Both the position numbers and the translations under genes were made by a program. From positions 423,501 to 487,500 of the forward strand of contig JAGYKW010000001.1 in the NCBI GenBank assembly GCA_018401275.1: a stretch of 64,000 nucleotides of DNA. Reading direction: 5' to 3'. Each line of letters starts with the position of its first letter. The stretch's first letter is position 1. The notes under the pieces were generated by a model. The model worked only from the letters and a program-made list of their open reading frames with translations, had not been told where the DNA came from and did no database searches. Origin of the DNA: Nitriliruptoraceae bacterium. Its GTDB lineage: Bacteria > Actinomycetota > Nitriliruptoria > Nitriliruptorales > Nitriliruptoraceae. This document shows positions 36,458-44,521 of this stretch, piece by piece.

Positions 36458-38462
36458 CGCCGACGCGTCCCACACACCGCTGCGCATCGCGCGGGTCGCC
36501 GTCGAGGGTGCCCCGCTGCACCTGGGTGACGCGCTCGACTACCTGCCCCCGGGGCCGACGGAGGGTGGAGCCGACGAGTCGCTGAGCATCGGTCAGCGCG
36601 TCGAGCTGTCGCTCGCCGGGAGGCGCACGCGCGGCCTCGTCGTCGACCTGACGTCGCAGTCCGACGTCCCCCCGAGCCGGCTCCGACGGGTGGGCCGGAC
36701 ACTGGGTGACGTGCCCTGGACCGATGAGGCCGGCATCGCCCTGTTCGCGTGGGCTGCCGCACGCTTCGGCGCGCCACTGGGCGACGTCATCCGTCATGCG
36801 CTGCCCGGCCGGGTCGTGGACGAGGAGCGGCGCGCCATCGCAGCAGGCTGGTGGCCGCCAGCCCCCTCCGAGGTGCGCTCTGAAGGACCCATCGGGGATC
36901 GAGCGACCGCAGCCGAGGTCCCGCACGGCTGGGCCGCCTACGGGCAGGACGGCGCCCAGCTGGTCACTGCTGCGTCGGACGGGCACGGCTCCTACCTGCT
37001 GCAGCCGCTGCCCGGTGAGGACCTCGGCGCACGCATCGCCGAGCTCGCGGTGCGCTGCCTCGCAGGTGGACGTGACGTGCTCATCGTCGTGCCCGACCCG
37101 GTGTCCTCCGTCGCCGAGCAGGTCATCGCTGCCGCGCGCGACGTCGCAGGTCTCGAGCCGGACGAGATCGTCGACCTGCGTGGCGGCCCATCGGCACGAC
37201 TCGCCTACCGCGGCTGGCTGCGGGCCCGTGCCGGACGTGCCCGCGTCGTTGTCGGCGAGCGCTCGGCGACGTTCACGCCGCTGGCCCGGCTCGGCCTCAC
37301 CGTGCTGGTCGATGAGTGCAGTCCCGTCCACAAGGAGCAGCGCAGCCCGCGCCACCATGCTCGCGAGGTGCTGCTCGAGCGCGCCCGACGAGCGGGTGGC
37401 GTCGGACTGCTGACCGCGGACGTGCCGTCGGCGCTGACGCGCTCGCTCGTGCTCGCCGGCCGCGTCGTCGTCGTCGTAGCGCCGGACGCACGCGTCGCCG
37501 AGCAGCGGCCCGTCGTGCGCCTCGACACGGGCGAGCTGGAGGCCCGTGCTCGCATCTCGCGCGCGGGCATGCGGGTGCTGCGTGATGCGGTCGCCGCAGG
37601 CGGGTACGGCGTCGTGCTCGCCGCGCGGCGCGGCGAGGGCCGGGCGCTCGTGTGCTCACGTTGCCATGACCTCGTGCGCTGCTCGACGTGCAGCGCCGCG
37701 ATCGCTCGCACGCCGAGCGGCGGATGGTGGTGCCCGTCGTGCGGTGCGACGTCCGAGCGTGCACCGCGCTGCGAGCGGTGCGGACCGGGACCGCTGGCCC
37801 CGCTCGCGGCCGGCGCGGAACGGTTCGGCGCGGAGCTCGCGCGCGCGTTCGACGTGCCCGTCGCGGTCCTCGAGGGCCATGCGCCCGACGTCCCGCCCGC
37901 TCCAGCGGTGCTCGTCATGACCCGGGGCAGCGTGCTCGATCGTCCGCCGGGCGGCGGTCCGGTGCGTGGCGTCGTGCTGCCCGATCTGGACGGGGCGCTG
38001 CGTCGACCGACGCTCGATGCCGCGGAGGATGCGCTGCGGCTGGCGTTCCGGGTCGCCGGCTGGACCGCGGCGCTCCCGCTGGCCGAGCGGGGGAGTGGAC
38101 CGAGCGTGGTCGTCGAGACGCGGGACGCGGACCATCATGCGCTTCGGGCGCTGGTGGACTGGGACGCGGAGGCGTTCTGGCTCGCGGAGGCCGAGCTGCG
38201 CCGGCCCCTCGACCTGCCGCCGCACCGGCCCGCGATCCGCATCGAGGCCGCCTCGGCAGCCCTGCTGGCTGAGGTCCGGACACACCTCGCTCCGGGGGAC
38301 GGACTGGTCGGCCCACTGCCCCTCGATCGCGGCCGAATCGCCATGCTGGTGCGTTCCAGCGACCGTCCGGCCACGCTCTCCGCCCTCCGGCCGCTCCGGG
38401 ACCGGCTCAGCCGTCAGGGCGTCGAGCTGCGGGTCGACGTCGATCCCGTCGACCTCGGGTGA
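36438..38462 (+). CDS. priA: PriA-like primosomal protein without intact helicase motifs
   Basis: A 674-residue PriA homologue of the actinobacterial type. The N-terminal 3'-OH binding domain begins [20 protein letters not shown]. The helicase core is degenerate: no Walker A lysine motif, and [22 protein letters not shown] replaces the DEEHDxxYKQ...PRYHARD box. The zinc-binding Cys pairs are kept (CSRC, CSTC, CPSC, CERC). Probably a replication restart or structural role without helicase activity, as described for other actinobacteria. The GTG at 36438 has GGAGG six bases upstream, inside metK. Confidence 0.9.
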   Translation: MPRSEPDADASHTPLRIARVAVEGAPLHLGDALDYLPPGPTEGGADESLSIGQRVELSLAGRRTRGLVVDLTSQSDVPPSRLRRVGRTLGDVPWTDEAGIALFAWAAARFGAPLGDVIRHALPGRVVDEERRAIAAGWWPPAPSEVRSEGPIGDRATAAEVPHGWAAYGQDGAQLVTAASDGHGSYLLQPLPGEDLGARIAELAVRCLAGGRDVLIVVPDPVSSVAEQVIAAARDVAGLEPDEIVDLRGGPSARLAYRGWLRARAGRARVVVGERSATFTPLARLGLTVLVDECSPVHKEQRSPRHHAREVLLERARRAGGVGLLTADVPSALTRSLVLAGRVVVVVAPDARVAEQRPVVRLDTGELEARARISRAGMRVLRDAVAAGGYGVVLAARRGEGRALVCSRCHDLVRCSTCSAAIARTPSGGWWCPSCGATSERAPRCERCGPGPLAPLAAGAERFGAELARAFDVPVAVLEGHAPDVPPAPAVLVMTRGSVLDRPPGGGPVRGVVLPDLDGALRRPTLDAAEDALRLAFRVAGWTAALPLAERGSGPSVVVETRDADHHALRALVDWDAEAFWLAEAELRRPLDLPPHRPAIRIEAASAALLAEVRTHLAPGDGLVGPLPLDRGRIAMLVRSSDRPATLSALRPLRDRLSRQGVELRVDVDPVDLG

Positions 38463-38468
38463 GGCGCG

Positions 38469-38474
38469 TACCCT
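38469..38474 (+). promoter_or_regulatory. Candidate -10 element for def
   Basis: TACCCT just after priA. With this start site the ATG at 38487 would be almost leaderless, while the ATG at 38547 would have a 65-base leader with a good ribosome binding site. Confidence 0.3.
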
Positions 38475-38546
38475 TCGCGGACCGCCATGAGCCGGACCCT
38501 CGCCGCTGCAGGGCGGGCATGGCGGGTGAGCGCCGAGGAGCGTGCG

Positions 38547-39095
38547 ATGGGACTGCTCGAGGTCCGGGTCTTCGGTGACCCGGTGCTGCGCCAGGCGGCC
38601 CTCGAGGTCCGCGACTTCGACGACACGCTGGTGCGTCTCGCGGAGGACATGGCGCTGACCATGCATGCCCACGAGGGCGCAGGTCTCGCTGCGAACCAGG
38701 TCGGTGTCCTGCGCCGCCTGTTCACCTACGACGATCCGGGCGACGAGCTGCGGGAGCCGAGCGCCGGAGCGGTCGTCAACCCGGTGCTGCTCGGTGCCAG
38801 CGAGGAGTCCGAGGCGGCCGACGAGGGGTGCCTGTCCTTCCCTGGCCTCTTCTATCCCGTCGAGCGGCAGCTCGAGGTCATCGTGCGCCATCAGGACGTC
38901 CACGGCGAGGAGCACGAGACGGTCATGCGGGACTTCGGGGCCCGTATCTGGCTCCACGAGATGGACCACCTGAACGGGGTCCTCTTCATCGATCATCTCG
39001 CGCGCCACGACCGGCGCGAGGCGATGCGGCTCATGCGCGAGCGCGACCTCGACCCGCGCGAGATGCCCGGCGTGGCCAGCGCGCTCGGCGGGTGA
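38547..39095 (+). CDS. def: Peptide deformylase
   Basis: Removes the formyl group from nascent proteins, 182 residues. The three family motifs are GAGLAANQ (44-51), EGCLS (93-97, metal Cys) and HEMDH (137-141, metal His pair with catalytic Glu). The ATG at 38547 has GAGGAG six bases upstream; an in-frame ATG at 38487 would add 20 basic residues. GTGA overlap with fmt, the enzyme that adds the formyl group. Confidence 0.96.
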   Translation: MGLLEVRVFGDPVLRQAALEVRDFDDTLVRLAEDMALTMHAHEGAGLAANQVGVLRRLFTYDDPGDELREPSAGAVVNPVLLGASEESEAADEGCLSFPGLFYPVERQLEVIVRHQDVHGEEHETVMRDFGARIWLHEMDHLNGVLFIDHLARHDRREAMRLMRERDLDPREMPGVASALGG

Positions 39096-40069
39096 AGCCG
39101 ATCCGGGTCCTCTTCGCCGGGACGCCCGAGGTCGCACTGCCCGCACTCGACCTGCTGGTCGCCGACGATCGGTTCCGTGTCGTCGCGGTGCTCACGAACC
39201 CGGACCGACCACGCGGTCGCTCGGCCACCCCGCAGCCCTCGGCGGTCGCCAGCCGCGCCGCCGAGCTCGCGCTCCCGCTGCTGCAGCCGCAACGGGTCCG
39301 CGACGCCGTCGGCGCGATCCGGGACTCGGGCGCGGATGTCGGCGCGATCGTCGCGTACGGATCGATCCTGCCACCCGCCGTCCTCGACGCGCTCCCGCTC
39401 GGGTTCGTCAACCTCCACTTCTCCCTCCTGCCGCGCTGGCGGGGAGCCGCCCCGGTCCAGCACGCGATCCGTGCCGGGGACGCGGTGACCGGCGTCACGG
39501 CGTTCCGGCTGGACGCGGGCATGGACACGGGGCCCGTGCTGCGCAGCCTCGAGCGTCCCATCAGCGACCGCATCGACGCGGGAGCGCTGCTCGCGCAGCT
39601 CGCGGTCGAGGGGGCGCCGGTGCTGGCCGAGGCCCTGCTCGCCGTCGCGAACGGCGAGCCCGGGACCCCGCAGCCGGTGGACGGGGCGACGCTCGCGCCG
39701 CGCATCGGCGCAGCGGACGCGGTCGTCGACTGGCGGCGTCCGGCCTGCGAGGTCGCCGCTCACGTGCGCAGCGTCACGCCGCGCCCCGGCGCCTCGACGA
39801 CGCTGGCGGGGGAGCCGCTCAAGATCGCCGGCGCGCTGCTGGTGCGGCCCTCACCCGACGTGCTGCCGGACGTTCCCGCTGACGACATCCAGCCGGGCAC
39901 CGTGGTGCGCGTCGACGGCGAGGGCATCGTCGTGCGCTGTGGCGACGGCCTCGTGCACATCGCGAGGCTGCAGCTGCCAGGGCGAGCATGGACCGCGGCA
40001 GCCGACCTGGTGCGTGGACGTCGGCTCGCGGTGGGCATGGTCCTCGGGACCGTGACCCCGTCCACCTAG
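39092..40069 (+). CDS. fmt: Methionyl-tRNA formyltransferase
   Basis: Formylates initiator Met-tRNA with 10-formyl-THF, 325 residues. N-terminal RVLFAGTPEVALPALDLL; the active-site region NLHFSLLPRWRGAAPVQHAI with Asn and His of the SLLPxxRG signature; DTGPVL; C-terminal OB domain with RSVTPRPGASTTL. The GTG start overlaps the def stop. In mycobacteria fmu (rsmB) follows; it is absent here. Confidence 0.96.
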   Translation: MKPIRVLFAGTPEVALPALDLLVADDRFRVVAVLTNPDRPRGRSATPQPSAVASRAAELALPLLQPQRVRDAVGAIRDSGADVGAIVAYGSILPPAVLDALPLGFVNLHFSLLPRWRGAAPVQHAIRAGDAVTGVTAFRLDAGMDTGPVLRSLERPISDRIDAGALLAQLAVEGAPVLAEALLAVANGEPGTPQPVDGATLAPRIGAADAVVDWRRPACEVAAHVRSVTPRPGASTTLAGEPLKIAGALLVRPSPDVLPDVPADDIQPGTVVRVDGEGIVVRCGDGLVHIARLQLPGRAWTAAADLVRGRRLAVGMVLGTVTPST

Positions 40070-40072
40070 ACT
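40067..40072 (+). promoter_or_regulatory. Candidate -10 element for rpe
   Basis: TAGACT, overlapping the fmt stop codon and identical to the -10 of the rRNA promoter at 63306. No good -35 at 17 bases. Confidence 0.4.
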
Positions 40073-40136
40073 GCGAGTCACGCGGCCGCCGCAGGCGTGC
40101 GCCCGTGTGCGTTCCGAGCGGCGATGAGGAGACGAC

Positions 40137-40811
40137 GTGCACACGCCAGAGATCCTGCCGTCGATCCTCGCCTGTGACCTCGCGCGTCTCGCGGACGAGG
40201 TCGCACGGCTCGGCCCCACGGTCCGCACGCTCCACTACGACGTGATGGACGGCCGCTACGTGCCCAACATCTCGTTCGGACAGCCGGTGCTGCGCTCGCT
40301 GCGGTCGGCATGGGACGGCGACCTCGACGTCCACCTCATGATCGTCGACCCGTCGCGCTACGCGTCGCAGTTCGCGCAGGCAGGTGCGACGTCGGTCGCC
40401 TTCCATCCCGAGGTCGAGGACGACCCGAGCGCGCTGGTCCGCGAGCTGCGTGCGGCCGGCGTGCGCGTGGGTGTCGGCGTGCGTCCGGAGCACACCCTCG
40501 ACAGCGTCGAGCACCTGCTCCCGGAGATCGACGTCCTCCTGCTCATGACCGTCAACCCCGGCTTCGCCGGGCAGGCGTTCCTCACCGACGTCCTCCCGAA
40601 GATCACCGAGGCCTACGAGCGACGGGCCGCTGACGGACTCGGCTTCCGCATCCAGGTCGATGGGGGGGTGACCGCCGACACGATCGGACCGGCCGCCGCC
40701 GCCGGCGCGGACTGGTTCGTCGCCGGCACGTCCGTGTTCGCGGCGCCGGATCCGGCTGCGGCGTCCGAGGCGCTCCTGCAGCTCGCGGGCGAGTCGCTGC
40801 GCAGCGCCTGA
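40137..40811 (+). CDS. rpe: Ribulose-phosphate 3-epimerase
   Basis: Interconverts ribulose 5-phosphate and xylulose 5-phosphate, 224 residues, TIM barrel. ILPSILACDLARLADEV, HYDVMDGRYVPNISFG, VHLMI, MTVNPGFAGQAF and QVDGGVTADTI give the metal and phosphate sites. The GTG has GAGGAG five bases upstream. It can feed ribulose 5-phosphate to the RibBA enzyme encoded downstream. Confidence 0.97.
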   Translation: MHTPEILPSILACDLARLADEVARLGPTVRTLHYDVMDGRYVPNISFGQPVLRSLRSAWDGDLDVHLMIVDPSRYASQFAQAGATSVAFHPEVEDDPSALVRELRAAGVRVGVGVRPEHTLDSVEHLLPEIDVLLLMTVNPGFAGQAFLTDVLPKITEAYERRAADGLGFRIQVDGGVTADTIGPAAAAGADWFVAGTSVFAAPDPAAASEALLQLAGESLRSA

Positions 40812-40874
40812 GGCGCCGTCCGAGACGCGGCGGCTGGGCACCGGACCACCCCGGGGAGCTCCGGACGCCGGGGG

Positions 40875-40880
40875 TACCAT
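40875..40880 (+). promoter_or_regulatory. Candidate -10 element for the rib operon
   Basis: TACCAT in the 143-base gap before ribD. I find no FMN riboswitch (RFN) consensus in this gap or elsewhere near the rib genes. Confidence 0.3.
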
Positions 40881-40954
40881 CGCGGGTCGTCCGTACGCGT
40901 CCTCTGTCCGTCCCCTGACTGCCCCCGTCCACCTTCGTCCAGCACCGAGGCCCC

Positions 40955-42106
40955 GTGGTCCCCGTCACGGCACCCAGCGCCCTCCTCCCGCAGGAGCTCT
41001 ACGAGCGTGCGCTGCGCGTGGGGCGGTCGGCCGCAGGGACCACGGGACCGAATCCGCCGGTCGGTTGCGTCATCGTCCGCGACGGTGAGGTCGTCGGCGA
41101 GGGTGCGACCGCTCCCGCGGGTGGCCCGCATGCGGAGGTCGTGGCACTCGCTGCGGCGGGGGCAGCCACCCGAGGTGCGACCGCGATCGTCACGCTCGAG
41201 CCGTGCGCGCACACGGGGCGCACGCCGCCCTGCACGGCTGCGCTGCTCGCGGCCGGCGTGGTCGAGGTCCACGTCCTGCTGCGCGACCCCGATCCCGTCG
41301 CCTCCGGTGGTCTCGAGGTCCTCGCAGCGCAGGGCGTGCGCGCCATCGACGCCGGCGCCCTCCGCACCACCTTCGCCGATGCTGCGGCGCACGACCTGCG
41401 CGGCTTCCTCGCGCGCGTACGCCATGGACGACCGCACGTGACGCTCAAGCTCGCCCAGGACCCGGACGGCCGGACGGTCCCGCCCCAGGGCGGGTACCTG
41501 ACCGGGCCTGCGGCTCGCACCCGTGTGCATGCGGCGCGACGGCAGTCCGACGCGGTGCTCGTCGGCTCCGGCACCGTCGCGGCCGACGACCCTCAGCTCG
41601 ACGTCCGACTCGTGGCCGCCCACCCCGACCGGCAGCCACGACCGGTCATCCTGGCCTCGTCGGCGGACGTCAAGGCCACCGCACGGTCCGTGCGTCACGG
41701 CACGATCGTGATCGTCGGATCAGACGCACCGCCGCAGCGTTGCGCGGCGCTCGTGGCTGCGGGGGCGGAGGTCGTCACGGTCGCACGCGACCGTGCGGCC
41801 GATGGACTCGACGTCCGAGCGGCGCTCGCCGCCCTGCTCGACCGGCGCATCCTCACGGTGCTCGCGGAGCCCGGACCACGGCTCGCCCGCACGATGCTCG
41901 AAGCTGGCGTCGTCGACGTCGTCGAGCTGCACGTCGCCGGTGGCGCGCGTACGACGCGGCCGCTGCATCCGGCCCTCCCGGAGCTCGCCGCACTCGTCGC
42001 TCACGGCGCACCCGGTGTCGAACGCAGCGAGACCGAGGACGGCGACATCGTGCTGCGCAAGGACCTGTCACAGGTCGGAGCGCACGGGCTCGGAGAGGTG
42101 GCCTGA
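40955..42106 (+). CDS. ribD: Bifunctional riboflavin deaminase/reductase
   Basis: Second and third steps of riboflavin synthesis, 383 residues. N-terminal zinc deaminase: H59 and E61 in HAE, C84 and C93 in PCAHTGRTPPC. C-terminal NADPH reductase: RPHVTLKLAQDPDGRTV, SDAVLVGSGTVAADDPQL and LAEPGPRLARTML. The GTG start has only a weak binding site. TGATG junction with ribE. Confidence 0.95.
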   Translation: MVPVTAPSALLPQELYERALRVGRSAAGTTGPNPPVGCVIVRDGEVVGEGATAPAGGPHAEVVALAAAGAATRGATAIVTLEPCAHTGRTPPCTAALLAAGVVEVHVLLRDPDPVASGGLEVLAAQGVRAIDAGALRTTFADAAAHDLRGFLARVRHGRPHVTLKLAQDPDGRTVPPQGGYLTGPAARTRVHAARRQSDAVLVGSGTVAADDPQLDVRLVAAHPDRQPRPVILASSADVKATARSVRHGTIVIVGSDAPPQRCAALVAAGAEVVTVARDRAADGLDVRAALAALLDRRILTVLAEPGPRLARTMLEAGVVDVVELHVAGGARTTRPLHPALPELAALVAHGAPGVERSETEDGDIVLRKDLSQVGAHGLGEVA

Positions 42107-42705
42107 TGTTCACCGGGCTCATCGAGGAGGTCGGGACCGTGCGCAGCGTCGCCGTCGATGGCGAGCGAGCGCGACTCGTCATCGACGCGACGCTCGTGAC
42201 CGACGGACTCCCGCTCGGGGCATCGGTCGCAGTCGACGGCGCGTGCGTGACCGCGACGGACGTGACCGACACGGGGTTCGCGGTCGACCTCATGCGTGAG
42301 ACGCTGCGGGTCACCTCGCTCGGTCACCTCGCGGTCGGGACACGCGTCAACCTCGAGCGTGCGCTGCGCGTCGGCGACCGTCTGGGCGGTCACCTCGTCC
42401 AGGGTCACGTCGACGGGATCGGCGAGGTCATCGACGTCGCGGAGGTGCCCGGCACGCGCACCGTGCGCCTGCGCATCCCGGTCGACCTCACCCGCTACCT
42501 CGTGCGCAAGGGTTCGCTGTGCGTCGCAGGGGTCAGTCTCACCGTCGGTGACATCGACGCGGACGTCGTCACGCTCGGACTGATCCCTCACACGCTCGCC
42601 TGGACGAACCTCGGCGATCTGGAGCCGAGCAGCAGGGTCAACCTGGAGGTCGACGTGGTCGCGAAGTACGTGGAACGCATGCTGCCGGATCGGGCGCAGG
42701 CATGA
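42106..42705 (+). CDS. ribE: Riboflavin synthase, alpha chain
   Basis: Dismutes two lumazine molecules to riboflavin, 199 residues with two lumazine-binding repeats (about 1-97 and 98-199). MFTGLIEEVGTVR at the N terminus is diagnostic, and GHLVQGHVDGIG starts repeat two. Also called ribC in some genomes. TGATG with ribD, ATGA with ribBA. Confidence 0.97.
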   Translation: MFTGLIEEVGTVRSVAVDGERARLVIDATLVTDGLPLGASVAVDGACVTATDVTDTGFAVDLMRETLRVTSLGHLAVGTRVNLERALRVGDRLGGHLVQGHVDGIGEVIDVAEVPGTRTVRLRIPVDLTRYLVRKGSLCVAGVSLTVGDIDADVVTLGLIPHTLAWTNLGDLEPSSRVNLEVDVVAKYVERMLPDRAQA

Positions 42706-44060
42706 GCCTCGCGAGCATCGATGAGGCCATCGCCGTCATCGCAGCCGGCGGCATGGTCATCGTCGTCGACGATGATGACCGTGAGAACGAGGGCGACCTC
42801 GTGATGGCGGCGGACGCGGCGGACGCGGCTGCGCTGGCCTTCATGGTGAACCACACGAGCGGGGTCATCTGCGTCCCGATGCTCGGTGAGGACCTCCAGC
42901 GCCTCGAGATCCCGATGATGGTCGTGCGCAACGAGGATCCGAAGGGCACGGCGTACACGGTGTCGGTCGACGCACGGGAGGGCGTGAGCACGGGCATCTC
43001 AGCGGCCGACCGGGCACGGACCATCCAGGTCCTCGCGGACCGTGAGGCAGGCCCCTCGGACGTCGGTCGTCCCGGTCACGTGTTCCCGCTGCGCTACCAG
43101 CCGGGCGGGGTGCTGCGCCGGCCCGGGCACACCGAGGCGGCTGTGGACCTCGCGCGCCTCGCGGGACGTGGCGACAGCGGCGTGATCGCCGAGCTCGTGA
43201 ACGCCGACGGCACGATGCAGCGGCGACCCGACCTCGAGCGCTTCGCCGAGGAGCACGGCCTGCTCATCGTCTCCATCGCCGACCTGATCGCGCACCGGCG
43301 TCGCACCGAGTCGATCGTCGAGCGCGTCGTCGAGACCGTCATCCCGACGCCCTACGGCGAGTGGCGTGCCATCGGCTACCGGTCGAACGTGGACGAGCAC
43401 GACCATGTCGCGCTCGTGCTCGGCGAACCGTCGGAGCGGGACGAGGTCCTCGTCCGCATGCACTCCGAGTGCCTGACCGGCGACGTCTTCCGATCGTTGC
43501 GCTGCGACTGCGGTGCCCAGCTCGATCTCGCCATGTCGCGCATCGCGGACGCAGGCGCCGGCGTCATCGTCTACCTGCGGGGTCATGAGGGGCGCGGTAT
43601 CGGTCTGCTCGACAAGCTGCGCGCCTACAGCCTGCAGGACGGTGGTGCCGACACGGTCGATGCGAACCTGCGGCTGGGCCTTCCGGCGGACTCGCGCGAC
43701 TACGGCACCGGCGCCTCGATCCTCGTCGACCTCGGACTGCGCAGCGTCCGCCTGCTCACGAACAACCCCGTGAAGCGGGCTGCGCTGGGCGGCTTCGGCC
43801 TCGTCGTCGTCGGTCGGGAACCGCTCGAGGTCGCACCCAACGAGCGCAACGCGGCCTACCTCAGCACCAAGGCCGAGCGCTTCGGTCACGAGCTCGGCGA
43901 CGCTGTCGACGCGCCGGTGTCCACCGGCGTGGGGGACATCGCCGCGCAGGAGGCGGTCGGGGCGCGGCGTGTCCGTCGCGTCGGGCGACGGGGACTCGCG
44001 ATGGCGCCACCGGACGCGCCCTCGAGCGCGACGCCGCGTGTCGGGAGGTCAGAGCGATGA
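42702..44060 (+). CDS. ribBA: Bifunctional DHBP synthase / GTP cyclohydrolase II
   Basis: 452 residues. RibB domain (about 1-200): DDDDRENEGDLVMAAD acidic loop and GHVFPLRY with H and T of the active site. RibA domain (about 205-400): zinc Cys in SECLTGDVFRSLRCDCGAQL, the GHEGRGIGLL GTP site, and NNPVKRAALGGFGL. The last 50 residues are a basic, low-complexity tail not needed by the family. Both substrates of the next enzyme, RibH, derive from this protein's reactions. Confidence 0.97.
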   Translation: MSLASIDEAIAVIAAGGMVIVVDDDDRENEGDLVMAADAADAAALAFMVNHTSGVICVPMLGEDLQRLEIPMMVVRNEDPKGTAYTVSVDAREGVSTGISAADRARTIQVLADREAGPSDVGRPGHVFPLRYQPGGVLRRPGHTEAAVDLARLAGRGDSGVIAELVNADGTMQRRPDLERFAEEHGLLIVSIADLIAHRRRTESIVERVVETVIPTPYGEWRAIGYRSNVDEHDHVALVLGEPSERDEVLVRMHSECLTGDVFRSLRCDCGAQLDLAMSRIADAGAGVIVYLRGHEGRGIGLLDKLRAYSLQDGGADTVDANLRLGLPADSRDYGTGASILVDLGLRSVRLLTNNPVKRAALGGFGLVVVGREPLEVAPNERNAAYLSTKAERFGHELGDAVDAPVSTGVGDIAAQEAVGARRVRRVGRRGLAMAPPDAPSSATPRVGRSER

Positions 44061-44521
44061 GCGGCGCTGCGGAGCTCGGTGAGCGGCTGGCGGCCGACGG
44101 GATGCCGGTGGCGGTGGTCGCCGCACGGTTCAACGAGGACATCGTCGGTCGGCTGGTCGAGGGGGCGCGCGACGAGCTCGCGCGTCACGGCTGCGAGGTC
44201 AGCGCCACGATCTGGGTCCCGGGTGCGTTCGAGATCCCTGTGGTCGCAGCGCGGCTCGCCGGATCCGGGGCCTACGAGGCCGTGATCACCCTGGCGTGCG
44301 TCATCCGTGGTGGGACGCCGCACTTCGAGTACGTGTGCTCGGCGGTCACCGTCGGCTGCGAGGCGGTCGCGCGCACGAGCGGCGTGCCCGTCGGCTTCGG
44401 CGTGCTCACCGTCGACGACCGAGAGCAGGCGCTCGCACGAGCACGCGGCAGCGAGGGTGACAAGGGTGCGGAGGCCGCGCAGGCGGCGGTCGCCACCGCG
44501 CTGGTCCTGCGTTCGCTGTGA
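44057..44521 (+). CDS. ribH: 6,7-dimethyl-8-ribityllumazine synthase
   Basis: Penultimate step of riboflavin synthesis, 154 residues. VAARFNEDIVGRLVEGARDEL, WVPGAFEIPVVAARLA, CVIRGGTPHFEYVC and FGVLTVDDREQALARA match the family; the catalytic His lies in the TPHFEYV segment. ATGA with ribBA, GTGA with the downstream ATPase gene. Confidence 0.96.
   Translation: MSGAAELGERLAADGMPVAVVAARFNEDIVGRLVEGARDELARHGCEVSATIWVPGAFEIPVVAARLAGSGAYEAVITLACVIRGGTPHFEYVCSAVTVGCEAVARTSGVPVGFGVLTVDDREQALARARGSEGDKGAEAAQAAVATALVLRSL

Noticed and set aside
40812..40954. Possible FMN riboswitch before ribD
   Set aside because: None of the conserved RFN blocks is present and the gap is too short and lacks the multi-stem layout.
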